NCBI RefSeq assembly: GCF_014243445.1
Contig: NZ_JACLQD010000003.1
Location: forward strand, 496,001 to 560,000
Direction of reading: 5' to 3'
From: Paragemmobacter straminiformis
Lineage (GTDB): Bacteria > Pseudomonadota > Alphaproteobacteria > Rhodobacterales > Rhodobacteraceae
DNA: 64,000 nucleotides
In this document: one piece after another, positions 36,596 to 44,715 of the stretch
Layout: each line of letters starts with the position of its first letter
Position numbering within the stretch: position 1 is the stretch's first letter
Notes under the pieces: model-generated
Told to the model about the DNA's origin: nothing
Database searches by the model: none
The model's input: the letters and a program-made list of their open reading frames with translations, nothing else
Made by a program: the position numbers and the translations under genes

Positions 36596-37855
36596 CTAGG
36601 GCTTACGAAGGGGAAGGACGGATGCCGAGCCGTCAATTCCTTTTAGAACACTTCCCCACGAATCGAGCATTGCCCGCCGCCGTTCGAGCATATCGGAACG
36701 CTGATAAGCCCGCTCCACGGCAGAGCCGACGTTATGGGCCAAGGCCATTTCCGCCATGTCGCGTTCAAAGCCTACGTCGGCAGCCCAGCCGCGAAATGTA
36801 GAGCGTAGCCCGTGCGGCACGGCTGGGCGCTTGGAACGCGGGTCAAGGTAGCCCACACGGCCCGCCGCTACTTCGGCTTCCTGCATTCGGCGCATTACGG
36901 CGCTAATGGTCATGTCTGAAAGCTGCCCGCCCTTCGGCGCAAAGAAAACGTAGGGGCTGCCGTCCATGCGGGGCAAGGCTTCGAGAATCGCCACGGCTTC
37001 CTTGGTGAGCGGCACGCGATGTTCCCGCCCCATTTTCATCCGTTCGGCGGGAACGGTCCAGAGTGCCGCCTTAAGGTCCACTTCGCCCCAAGTCATGCCC
37101 CGCACTTCGCCCGAGCGTGCCAGCGTCATGGCAATGAATTGCAGCGCCCGTGCTGCCATACCTTCGCGCTGGGCCAGAGCCTTCCACCAGCGCGGCGCGT
37201 CGGCCAAGGCAAGCGCCGGATGGTTCCCCTTGTCGGCCACCTTGCTAGGCTTCGCCAACAGTTCCGCAAGGTTGCCTTTCCAGCGTGCCGGATTGTCGCC
37301 CGTGCGATGCCCCGCCACGGTCGCCCAAGAAAGCACCGCTTCAATCCGCTGCCGAAGCCGCGAAGCCGTTTCGGTTTTGTCGTTCCAGATGGGTTCCAGC
37401 ACCTTTAGAACGTGCCGCGTTTCCACCGAAGCAACGGACAGCCCGCCCAGCACGGGCAGCGCATAGGCGTCTAAAGTAGAGCGCCATTGACGCTTGTGCT
37501 TCTCGTTCCCGAATTCGGCTTCCTTCTTGGCTAGGAAAAGGTCCATTGCTTGCGTGAAGGTCAGCGCATCCTTTGCCTTGCGCTTGGCTTCGAGCGGGTC
37601 GCCCCCCAGCACGGCCATCCGTTTGTTATCGGTTGCCCGCGCCCTTGCATCGGCCAGCTTCACTAGGGGAAAGCTGCCCAGCCCGATTTCGGTTCGCTTC
37701 CCCTTCACGGTCAAGCGCTGCACCCAAAACCGCTTCCCGTTCGGTTCCACGCGAAGGAACAAGCCGATGTTGCCGCCGTCAAAATACTTGCCGGGGGCTA
37801 GGTCGGTTGAAAGGAAAGCTGCCGATAGCACTTTTTCTGCACGCCGCTCCGCCAT
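36596..37855 (-). CDS. int: Tyrosine-type site-specific integrase (DUF4102 N-terminus)
   Basis: A 419-residue P4-like integrase. The N-terminal DUF4102 arm-binding domain has GGNIGLFLRVEPNGKRFWVQ, then a core-binding helix domain. The catalytic domain shows arginine I in LARSGEVRGMTW, the H-x-x-R pair in PHGLRSTFRGW, the later histidine in LAHNVGSAVE, and the nucleophile tyrosine in RAYQRSDML. P4-type integrases target tRNA 3' ends, matching the tRNA-Ser attL and the attR just upstream of this gene. ATG at 37855. Confidence 0.95.
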   Translation of the reverse strand: MAERRAEKVLSAAFLSTDLAPGKYFDGGNIGLFLRVEPNGKRFWVQRLTVKGKRTEIGLGSFPLVKLADARARATDNKRMAVLGGDPLEAKRKAKDALTFTQAMDLFLAKKEAEFGNEKHKRQWRSTLDAYALPVLGGLSVASVETRHVLKVLEPIWNDKTETASRLRQRIEAVLSWATVAGHRTGDNPARWKGNLAELLAKPSKVADKGNHPALALADAPRWWKALAQREGMAARALQFIAMTLARSGEVRGMTWGEVDLKAALWTVPAERMKMGREHRVPLTKEAVAILEALPRMDGSPYVFFAPKGGQLSDMTISAVMRRMQEAEVAAGRVGYLDPRSKRPAVPHGLRSTFRGWAADVGFERDMAEMALAHNVGSAVERAYQRSDMLERRRAMLDSWGSVLKGIDGSASVLPLRKP

Positions 37856-38416
37856 TTTATTCCCCCAAAAATTCCCCCACGCCTAAGCGGAACATAGCGG
37901 AACAAGCGGGAACGGGCTAGACGGATAGAGTGAATATTTACCTATATTTTATTGGTTTAGTTGGAAGCCTCAAGACGATGCAGGAACGGTCTATGGCTGC
38001 CTTCGGCTCCGCCACCTTTCCCCCCTTCACATGCCGAATTGTTCCGGAAACCCGCGTTTGCGGGGCTTTCTTCACCTGCCGTATCGCGGGGGTGGGTGTG
38101 GCTTGCTGGCGCTTGGGGATGGGGCGGGCGGTGGGGCGCTTTCGGACGCGTGCGTGTTGGGGCGGCGTTGGGGCGGAGGAGGGGCGAGGCACCGATTCCG
38201 CGGGTGGCGATTTTACGCGAAACAGGTCCGGGCGGGGCCGCCAAGGGCGCTTTGCCGTGCTGCCCGCTTCGCTGGCGCAAGGCGTGGCGGGCTTGCGTGG
38301 TGATTTGATGGGCACAGCGCGATGAAAGATTCGGGCGAGGCTAGCCTGTGGTTGTATTTTGCGAGTCTTGCGTATTAACTTTCATTAATTTGATCCCGAA
38401 CATGAGAGTTTGCAGC
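37856..38416. other. attR flank and non-coding region before the porin
   Basis: It contains the integrase promoter region (A/T-rich, about 37920-37975), the attR core, then about 330 bp of GC-rich sequence in which no frame looks coding. The last 80 bp are A/T-rich (TATTAACTTTCATTAATTTG) and probably hold the porin promoter. Confidence 0.5.
38000..38014 (+). repeat. attR core (15-bp direct repeat)
   Basis: Exact second copy of CCTTCGGCTCCGCCA. The rest of the tRNA is absent here, so this copy is the displaced end left by insertion. Confidence 0.85.
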
Positions 38417-39403
38417 ATGCGCCCAGTTTTCCAGACGATGCTTGCCAGTTCCTTTATCCTTGCTCTGTCCGGCATGGCCCAAGCCGAAATCACCCTGTCG
38501 GGCGATGCCCGCATGGGGATCGAACAAAGCCTGTTTTCGGATGATGTCTCGTTCACGAGCCGCGCCCGGGTGCGGTTCGACATGTCGGGGGAAACCGACA
38601 ACGGGCTGAGCTTCGGCGCGCGGGTCCTGATGAACGAGGCCGAACTGGCCGTTCCGGGAGAATTCCGGCCGTGGGTTGCCGGGCGTGTCTATATCTCGGG
38701 GCCGTTCGGCATGCTTTCGATGGGGGACACCGACAGCGCCGCCGAAGCCGCGGTGGGCAGCGTGAGCGCGATCAGTCTGACCGGCTTGGGCGACAACCAC
38801 GAGACGACGTTCTACCAGAGCAGCGTCGGGGCGGCCTGGGGGCCTTCGGTCCTGTATGAATATTACGGGTCCGGCTGGGCTGTGTTCGCCTCGGCGACCG
38901 GCGAGATCTATTACAATGGCCTTTCCCAGAACGAGAGGAACCTGTCGCTTGGCGGCCGTTACGTGATTGACGGATTGACCGTTGCGCTTGGTGTCGAACA
39001 GGTATCGTCGGACCCGAGACCGTCAACACTCAACGTCGTGGCAAGCGTGACCTACGACATAGGCGAGTTTTCGGCCAAAGCGGTCTACGGGCAGAAAGAG
39101 GATTGGAACGTCCGTTACGACTTTGATCCCCCGTGTACGCCGTATTGCACGAACTTCTCGGTGACCCCTTACGAACACTACTATTTCTCCCTTGATTGGG
39201 AGCGTGGTCCTTTGGCCGTCGCGGTTTTCTACGCGCGCCAGCCGGATGATACCAATGGCCCGAACTCTCGGTATTACGGTATCGGGGCGGCCTATGACCT
39301 TGGCGGAGGGGCCGGGCTGACCGGCGGGATCGTCCGTGAAAATTCGCCTTTCGCGGGGAATGACCAGACTGCCTACGACTTCGGCGTGACAATGTCCTTC
39401 TGA
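38417..39403 (+). CDS. Gram-negative porin
   Basis: A 328-residue outer-membrane beta-barrel. A signal peptide (MRPVFQTMLASSFILALSGM, cleavage after AQA) is followed by EITLSGDARMGIEQ, the usual start of Rhodobacter-type porins, alternating beta strands, and a terminal aromatic FGVTMSF needed for barrel assembly. The loop with FGMLSMGDTDSAAEAAVG is probably the pore-constricting L3. ATG at 38402 is an alternative start; neither has a strong ribosome site. The ion-channel gene follows after 15 bp, so the two are probably co-transcribed. Confidence 0.87.
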   Translation: MRPVFQTMLASSFILALSGMAQAEITLSGDARMGIEQSLFSDDVSFTSRARVRFDMSGETDNGLSFGARVLMNEAELAVPGEFRPWVAGRVYISGPFGMLSMGDTDSAAEAAVGSVSAISLTGLGDNHETTFYQSSVGAAWGPSVLYEYYGSGWAVFASATGEIYYNGLSQNERNLSLGGRYVIDGLTVALGVEQVSSDPRPSTLNVVASVTYDIGEFSAKAVYGQKEDWNVRYDFDPPCTPYCTNFSVTPYEHYYFSLDWERGPLAVAVFYARQPDDTNGPNSRYYGIGAAYDLGGGAGLTGGIVRENSPFAGNDQTAYDFGVTMSF

Positions 39404-39418
39404 CCGAGGAGACCCGCG

Positions 39419-40432
39419 ATGCTCGGCAAGATCATCCGCAGCCTTGCGCTGTTCTTACTGGTCGTGTTCGCGGTTCCCGCGCTGGCGCAGACGACGACAG
39501 ACCCTGCGGCCACGACAGACCCTGCCGCCACGACGGCGGCGGCTACGGCCGGTCAGGTCGAGGTCTATGCCGGCGCCTATATCCTGCGGCTGACGAATGT
39601 GTCGCCGCGTGACGGCACCTTTGATGTCGATATGTGGGTCTGGTTCCGCTGGAAGGGGAACAGCGTCAATCCGGTGGAGACCTTCGAACTCGCCAATGGG
39701 ATCATCACCAACCGGCTGCCGAACCCGCAGACGATGGACGGCGATTTCAACTATGCGACGGCGCGGGTGCAGGCGACGGTCTACCACCAGTTCGACGTGC
39801 GCCGCTTTCCGATGGACAACCATGTCATCGAGCTTGAATTCGAAGACGCGAACCTGACCGAGAACCAGCTGATCTATATCGCCGATACCGGCACCTCGCT
39901 TGATCCGGGCGTATCGGTGGCCGGATGGGACGTTGCCTTGCTGGAGCCGAGCGTCAAATCGCATGTCTACGATACCGATTACGGGATGCATGCGACCGGA
40001 GAGAGTGCTGCGGTCTATTCCAGATTCACGCTTCCGGTGTCGCTTGAGCGCACGAGCTATGGCGTGCTGTTCAAGTCTTTCTGGATCTCGCTGCTGTCGG
40101 TCGTGCTGGGCTTGCTGGCCTTCCTTGTGAAGGCCGACGACCTTGACGCACGGTTCGGCATGGGGGTCGGTTCGATCTTTGCGGCTTCGGCGAACTCGTT
40201 CGTCATATCGGATTCCCTGCCGCAGACGACGATGGTGACTTTGGCCGAGCAGATAAACCTGATCGCCGTGGGGGTCATCTTCCTGTCGGTCTTCATCAGC
40301 ATCTGGTCGCTGCGACTGCGCTACAAGGAGCAAGAAGACGCAAGCCTTGCGCTGGACCGCTGGGCGATGCTGATCCTCGGGGTGGTCTATGTGGCGCTGA
40401 ACGTGCTGGTCATGCTGGTCGACCTGTCGTGA
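39419..40432 (+). CDS. Probable prokaryotic pentameric ligand-gated ion channel
   Basis: A 337-residue protein with a signal peptide (cleavage after ALA, about residue 23), a Thr/Ala-rich linker, a beta-rich extracellular domain (46-205) and four membrane helices (about 215-237, 245-264, 277-300, 312-334). FDVRRFPMDNHVIELEFED matches the FPFDxQ region of pLGIC ligand-binding domains. FWISLLSVVL (M1), ARFGMGVGSIFAASANSFVI (M2) and the M2-M3 loop SLPQTTMVTLAEQ match the GLIC/ELIC layout. GAGGAGA precedes the ATG. It should form a periplasm-facing ligand-gated channel in the inner membrane; the ligand is unknown. Confidence 0.78.
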   Translation: MLGKIIRSLALFLLVVFAVPALAQTTTDPAATTDPAATTAAATAGQVEVYAGAYILRLTNVSPRDGTFDVDMWVWFRWKGNSVNPVETFELANGIITNRLPNPQTMDGDFNYATARVQATVYHQFDVRRFPMDNHVIELEFEDANLTENQLIYIADTGTSLDPGVSVAGWDVALLEPSVKSHVYDTDYGMHATGESAAVYSRFTLPVSLERTSYGVLFKSFWISLLSVVLGLLAFLVKADDLDARFGMGVGSIFAASANSFVISDSLPQTTMVTLAEQINLIAVGVIFLSVFISIWSLRLRYKEQEDASLALDRWAMLILGVVYVALNVLVMLVDLS

Positions 40433-40436
40433 CCGG

Positions 40437-40805
40437 TCACTTGGCGGGGGGCGGCACGGCAAGCTGGACCTGAAGCGGAACGTGCTTTTCGCGCAGATAC
40501 TTGGCCAGCCTGCGTGAGAGCGAGGGCAATTCCTTTATGCAGGTCACGGTCAGGATCTTGCCTTCGACCGTCATGGACCCGTAGGCCACCTTGGTTCCTG
40601 CCGATTCGCGGCGCGCCTCTTTGGCGAGCCGTTCGGGCTGGCGGCGCCGGTCGAGCAGCAGGACGTCTTCGTCCGCGCCGCCGGGACAATAGGCGAAAAG
40701 CAGGGTGCGATTGCGGGCGACCTTGAACAATGCCTTCAGGTCGGCGGTATCGAGCCTGCCTTCGCCGTCATCGTCAGAGTCGTCGTCCGCCGTTGCTTTG
40801 GCCAT
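40437..40805 (-). CDS. Unknown small protein beside the T6SS cluster
   Basis: A 122-residue soluble protein with an acidic N-terminus (DDDSDDDGEG), then LKALFKVARNRTLLFAYCPG, a basic RRRQPERLAKEARRE and a C-terminal segment LPSLSRRLAKYLREKHVP. I recognise no family, though the layout (helix, strand with FAYC, lysine/arginine-rich part) is that of small cytoplasmic alpha-beta proteins. ATG at 40805 after GGGGGGAAG; a TTG at 40826 is possible. It is divergent from tssA and its TGA stop lies in the palindrome TGACCGGTCA shared with the channel gene stop. Confidence 0.65.
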   Translation of the reverse strand: MAKATADDDSDDDGEGRLDTADLKALFKVARNRTLLFAYCPGGADEDVLLLDRRRQPERLAKEARRESAGTKVAYGSMTVEGKILTVTCIKELPSLSRRLAKYLREKHVPLQVQLAVPPPAK

Positions 40806-40844
40806 CGCTTCCCCCCAGCCCTCCAAATTTGCCCCGCACCAGAG

Positions 40845-40879
40845 GTAAAGATTTACATACTTATTAACGAGTATAAACT
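40845..40879. promoter_or_regulatory. candidate T6SS promoter/operator region
   Basis: GTAAA-GA-TTTAC (40845-40856) is a perfect inverted repeat. TTTACA (40852-40857) and TAAACT (40874-40879) could be a -35/-10 pair with 16 bp spacing for tssA. The whole 40840-40890 stretch is the most A/T-rich part of this end of the window and lies between divergent genes. Confidence 0.4.
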
Positions 40880-40968
40880 AAACTTAAGGCGGCAGGGTTA
40901 GCCTTTTGGATTTTCAGGGCGTCACGGGTTTCCAAAGGGCGCGTCGTTCATACCGTAGGGGTGCAGCA

Positions 40969-42000
40969 TTGGACGTGAGCGAATTCCTGTTGCCGCGCGA
41001 AGGGGCTTCGGCAAGCGGCGACAACCTTGAATACGACCGCGATTTCATTGCGATGGAGCTTGCCGCCCAGCCCGATGCCGAACGGCAGATGGGCGATGAT
41101 GTCATCGGCGGGTCCGAGCCGGATTGGCGCGATGTGGCCGAAAAGGCGACGGCCGTTCTGCACCGCGCCCATGACCTGCGCGCCGCCGCCGTGCTGGCAT
41201 TGGCCGAGACAAAAACGCGTGGCGTGACCGGATTTGCCGAGGCCACATCCTATGTGCGCGGTTGCCTCGAGCAGTGGTGGGACAGTTGCCACCCGCAGCT
41301 TGACGCGGACGACGACAATGATCCCACGATGCGGATCAACGCGCTGATGGCTTTTGCCGATCAGGACCGGATGCTCAAGGCCCTGCGAACCGCGCCGCTG
41401 ACCGACAGCCGGGCATTCGGCAGGTTCTCGTTGCGGGACATATTGATTGCCGAGGGCGAGATCAGCCCGCTTCCCTCGGACACGGCAAGCGACGTGGCGA
41501 CGATTTCCGCGGCGTTTCAGGATACGTCCGGCGAAACCAAAGAGGCCATCGCGGCGGCAATCGCCAAGGCGTCAAGCGACGTGCAGGCCATCGACAGCAT
41601 CTTTTCGGATCGCACGCCGGGGCAGGGGCCCGACCTCGACCAGCTGTCGCGGATGCTTTACCAGCTGCGCCGCCGCGTCGAGGATTTCACCGGCGTCGCA
41701 CGGGCGGAACCCGATGCGCAGGACGAGGAAGCCGCAGCCCCTGCGGGCGGGGGCGGTCCGGCAGCACCCGCCGCGATGCGCGGCACGGGTCAGGTTTCCA
41801 GCCGGCAAGACGTGGTGGCGGCGCTTGACCAGATCATTGCCTATTACAAACGCACCGAACCCTCGAGCCCGCTGGCGATTTTGATCGAGCGGGCCAAAGG
41901 TCTGGTCGGTGCCGATTTTCTTACCATTGTCAAAGAGTTGGCCCCGGAAGGGCTGGACAGCGTCCAACGCGTCGGCGGCATTAAAACCGACGATTATTGA
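40969..42000 (+). CDS. tssA: T6SS component TssA (ImpA)
   Basis: TssA caps the baseplate and helps sheath extension. The N-terminal ImpA domain contains LEYDRDFIAMELAAQPD, then SEPDWRDVAEKATAVLHRAHDLRAA and YVRGCLEQWWDSCHPQLDADDDNDPTMRINAL, all family hallmarks. The C-terminus ends with a short helical SSPLAILIERAKGLV region after a glycine/alanine-rich linker. I chose the TTG at 40969 (MDVSEFLLPREG) with AGGGG 7 bases upstream; the longer frame has no family similarity. 343 residues. First gene of the cluster. Confidence 0.88.
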   Translation: MDVSEFLLPREGASASGDNLEYDRDFIAMELAAQPDAERQMGDDVIGGSEPDWRDVAEKATAVLHRAHDLRAAAVLALAETKTRGVTGFAEATSYVRGCLEQWWDSCHPQLDADDDNDPTMRINALMAFADQDRMLKALRTAPLTDSRAFGRFSLRDILIAEGEISPLPSDTASDVATISAAFQDTSGETKEAIAAAIAKASSDVQAIDSIFSDRTPGQGPDLDQLSRMLYQLRRRVEDFTGVARAEPDAQDEEAAAPAGGGGPAAPAAMRGTGQVSSRQDVVAALDQIIAYYKRTEPSSPLAILIERAKGLVGADFLTIVKELAPEGLDSVQRVGGIKTDDY

Positions 42001-42020
42001 AAACAGACAGGGAGCAAGGC

Positions 42021-42524
42021 ATGGCCGGCAGTTCACAGAAGTTCGTGGCCCGAAACAGGGCACCACGCGTGCAGATCGAATATGATGTCGAACTCTACGG
42101 GGCGGAAAAGAAGGTTCAGCTGCCGTTCGTCATGGGTGTCATGGCCGATCTGGCCGGAAAGTCCGAAGCGGCGCAGCCCGCGATTGCGGATCGCAAGTTT
42201 CTTGAAATCGACGTCGACAATTTCGACGACCGCATGAAGTCGATGAAGCCGCGCGCCGCGTTCACCGTGCCGAACACCCTGACCGGCGAAGGCAATCTGG
42301 CGGTGGATGTCACGTTTGAATCGATGGAGGATTTCTCGCCCGCCGCAATCGCCCGCAAGGTCGAACCGCTGCGCAAGCTGCTGGAAGCGCGGACGCAGCT
42401 TTCGAACCTGATGACCTATATGGACGGCAAATCGGGTGCCGAGAACCTGATGAGCCAGATCATGCAGGACCCCACCCTTCTCAAGGCGCTGGCCTCGACG
42501 CCCGCCCCCAAAGCCGAAGAGTGA
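42021..42524 (+). CDS. tssB: T6SS sheath small subunit TssB
   Basis: A 167-residue sheath protein that pairs with TssC to form the contractile tube. VQIEYDVELYGAEKKVQLPF with VMGVMADLAGKSEAA and RKFLEIDVDNFDDRMKSMKPR are the family hallmarks, and VTFESMEDFSPAAIARKVEPL is present. ATG at 42021 after AGGGAGC. It sits between tssA and tssC with 8-20 bp spacers. Comparing it with the fused protein at 52539 shows the same order of motifs. Confidence 0.96.
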   Translation: MAGSSQKFVARNRAPRVQIEYDVELYGAEKKVQLPFVMGVMADLAGKSEAAQPAIADRKFLEIDVDNFDDRMKSMKPRAAFTVPNTLTGEGNLAVDVTFESMEDFSPAAIARKVEPLRKLLEARTQLSNLMTYMDGKSGAENLMSQIMQDPTLLKALASTPAPKAEE

Positions 42525-42532
42525 GGTGAGCC

Positions 42533-44017
42533 ATGGCTGACGAAAAGGCACAGGTGTCGTCTGGCGCGACCGAGACGATCTTCGCATCCAGCGAATTCGC
42601 GCAACTTCTGCAAAAGGAATTCCGCCCCAAGTCCGATCAGGCGCGGACCGCTGTCGAGCAGGCCGTAAAGACGCTGGCCGAGCAGGCTTTGGCGAACACC
42701 GATCTGGTCAATGCCGACGCCTTGCGCACCATCGAAGGCATCATCGCCGAGATCGACAAGAAGCTGACCGAACAGATCAACGTCATCCTGCACCACGAGG
42801 ATTTCCAGCAACTGGAAAGCGCGTGGCGGGGTCTGCATTTCCTTGTGAACAACACCGAGACCGACGAGACGCTGAAGATCCGCTTCATGGCGATTTCGAA
42901 GAAAGACCTGTCCAAGACCCTGCGCAAATACAAGGGCACGGCTTGGGACCAGTCGCCGATCTTCAAGCGGGTTTACGAGGAAGAATTCGGCCAGTTCGGC
43001 GGCGAGCCCTATGGCTCGATCGTGGCCGATTACCATTTTGACCATTCGCCGCCCGATGTGGAGCTGCTGGGCGAGCTTGCCAAGATCGCGGCGGCTGCCC
43101 ATGCGCCGATGATCACCGGCGCGAAGCCGTCGCTGTTCCAGATGGACGACTGGTCGGAACTGGCCAATCCGCGCGACCTGACCAAGATTTTCCAGACGCC
43201 GGAATATGCGGCCTGGCGGTCGCTGCGCGAGAGCGAGGACAGCCGCTATATCGGCATCGCCATGCCGCGCTTCCTTGGACGGATTCCCTATGGGTCGAAA
43301 ACCGATCCGGTCGAGGATTTCGCGTTCGAGGAGGACACCGAGGGCGCGTCGAGCGACAAATACTGCTGGGTCAACGCCGCCTATGCGATGGCGACCAACA
43401 TCACGCGGTCGTTCAAGGAATACGGCTGGTGTTCGCGCATTCGCGGCGTTGAAAGCGGCGGTGCGGTGACCAACCTGCCCGCCCATACCTTCCCGACCGA
43501 CGATGGCGGCGTGGATATGAAGTGCCCGACGGAAATCGCCATTTCCGACCGGCGCGAGGCCGAGCTTGCCAAGAACGGCATGATGCCGCTGATCCATCGC
43601 AAGAACAGCGACGTTGCGGCCTTTATCGGTGCGCAGTCTTTGCACAAGCCTGCGGAATACGACAATCCGGATGCGACGGCGAACGCCAATCTGGCCGCGC
43701 GCCTGCCCTATCTGTTCGCGACCACGCGTTTTGCGCATTACCTGAAGTGCATGGTGCGCGACAAGGTCGGGTCGTTCAGCAGCCGCGAAAGCATGGAAGG
43801 CTGGTTGCAGAACTGGATCTCGCAATACGTCGACTTCAACCCCGCAACCTCTCCCGAAGAGGAAAAGGCGCGCCATCCTCTCGCCGAAGCCAAGGTCGTG
43901 GTCGAAGATGTCGAGGGGAACCCCGGCTACTATTCGTCCAAGTTCTTCCTGCGCCCGCATTACCAGCTTGAAGGGCTTTCGGTTTCCCTCCGGCTTGTCT
44001 CGAAGCTTCCGACCTGA
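42533..44017 (+). CDS. tssC: T6SS sheath large subunit TssC
   Basis: A 494-residue sheath subunit. The core has WRGLHFLVNNTETDETLKIR, YGSIVADYHFDHSPPDVELL and FLGRIPYGSKTDPVEDFAFEE. The C-terminus (ARLPYLFATTRFAHYLKCMV ... ARHPLAEAKVVVEDVEGNPG, ending LRLVSKLPT) is the part that makes the inner sheath layer around Hcp. It is the complete canonical copy, unlike the second one at 52539. ATG at 42533 directly after tssB. Confidence 0.96.
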   Translation: MADEKAQVSSGATETIFASSEFAQLLQKEFRPKSDQARTAVEQAVKTLAEQALANTDLVNADALRTIEGIIAEIDKKLTEQINVILHHEDFQQLESAWRGLHFLVNNTETDETLKIRFMAISKKDLSKTLRKYKGTAWDQSPIFKRVYEEEFGQFGGEPYGSIVADYHFDHSPPDVELLGELAKIAAAAHAPMITGAKPSLFQMDDWSELANPRDLTKIFQTPEYAAWRSLRESEDSRYIGIAMPRFLGRIPYGSKTDPVEDFAFEEDTEGASSDKYCWVNAAYAMATNITRSFKEYGWCSRIRGVESGGAVTNLPAHTFPTDDGGVDMKCPTEIAISDRREAELAKNGMMPLIHRKNSDVAAFIGAQSLHKPAEYDNPDATANANLAARLPYLFATTRFAHYLKCMVRDKVGSFSSRESMEGWLQNWISQYVDFNPATSPEEEKARHPLAEAKVVVEDVEGNPGYYSSKFFLRPHYQLEGLSVSLRLVSKLPT

Positions 44018-44020
44018 CCG

Positions 44021-44043
44021 GTGGCGGCCGCAAAGGCCGCCGC
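44021..44043 (+). other. hairpin between tssC and hcp
   Basis: GGCGGCC (44023-44029) and GGCCGCC (44035-44041) around GCAAA, followed by GCTTTG. It could be a weak terminator or an RNA-processing hairpin that separates abundant hcp mRNA from the upstream message. Confidence 0.45.
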
Positions 44044-44112
44044 TTTGTGACCTTGTTTCCATGTGAACGCTGCTGATCGAACTGATCCCATCCATCGAAA
44101 AAGGAGACGAAA

Positions 44113-44646
44113 ATGGCATTTGACGCATTTTGCTATTGCGCGACCAAGCCGAAAGACCGGCATTTCCTCGGCGAAACGCAAGACGACTTCATGAGCAAAC
44201 TCGGCGCGTTCGAGATCATCAGCTTCGAACTCGGCGCCGAGAACACGATCAACATCGGGTCGATGTCGAGCGGTGGCGGCGCAGGCAAGGCGACGTTCAA
44301 GGAATTCACGATCACCAAGAAAACCGACACCGCCTCGACGGCGCTGTTCGGGGCGCTTTGCCTTGGCACGCACTTCGACGACGTCGTGGTCGAACTGCGC
44401 CGCTCGGGGACCGCTTCGAGGACGGATCAGCTTTTCATGCGCTTCACCATGAAGATGGTGCTTGTGCAGGATATCAGCTGGTCCGGTTCGGATGGTGATG
44501 ACGTCTGCGAAGAGACGGTGATCATGCAGTATGGCGCCATCAAGATCGAATACATCCCGCAAAAGAAGGATGGCGCGCACGACATGGGCAAGAAGAGCGA
44601 GACGAAGTGGAACCGCGTCCGCAACCTCGCCACGGACGATATCTGA
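44113..44646 (+). CDS. hcp: T6SS tube protein Hcp (TssD)
   Basis: A 177-residue Hcp, stacking as hexameric rings that form the expelled tube. FMSKLGAFEIISFELGAENT, GKATFKEFTITKKTDTASTALF and the C-terminal VIMQYGAIKIEYIPQKKDG are family hallmarks. It begins MAFDAFCYCATKPKDRHFLG, a common alphaproteobacterial Hcp start without signal peptide. A strong AAGGAGA precedes the ATG. Hairpins lie both before and after the gene, which fits a separately stabilised, abundant message. Confidence 0.95.
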   Translation: MAFDAFCYCATKPKDRHFLGETQDDFMSKLGAFEIISFELGAENTINIGSMSSGGGAGKATFKEFTITKKTDTASTALFGALCLGTHFDDVVVELRRSGTASRTDQLFMRFTMKMVLVQDISWSGSDGDDVCEETVIMQYGAIKIEYIPQKKDGAHDMGKKSETKWNRVRNLATDDI

Positions 44647-44652
44647 GTCAAA

Positions 44653-44690
44653 ACGGGGCGGCGCTAACGCCGCCCCGTCTTTCGCTTCAT
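44653..44690 (+). terminator. strong hairpin after hcp (partial terminator)
   Basis: ACGGGGCGGCG (44653-44663) pairs with CGCCGCCCCGT (44668-44678) around CTAA, followed by CTTTCGCTTC. The stem is very stable but the T-run is broken, so some read-through into tagJ is expected. Confidence 0.65.
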
Positions 44691-44715
44691 TCATCCATTT
44701 CCCGCGGAGAGTTCT

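Larger units (their letters stand above)
31928..38014. mobile_element. 6.1 kb integrative (satellite-like) element in tRNA-Ser(GCT)
   Basis: It is bounded by identical 15-bp repeats. The integrase gene reads leftward and starts about 145 bp inside attR; an AlpA-type gene and a five-gene replication/regulation operon follow on the same strand, and two cargo genes are read rightward near attL. No structural phage, terminase, relaxase or transfer genes are present, so movement would need a helper. The content (int, alpA, primase, DUF3987) resembles minimal phage satellites and other small integrative elements. Confidence 0.85.

Noticed and set aside
42416-44128. 570-codon minus-strand frame opposite tssC
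   Set aside because: Mirror of tssC; no ribosome site and no recognisable motif.
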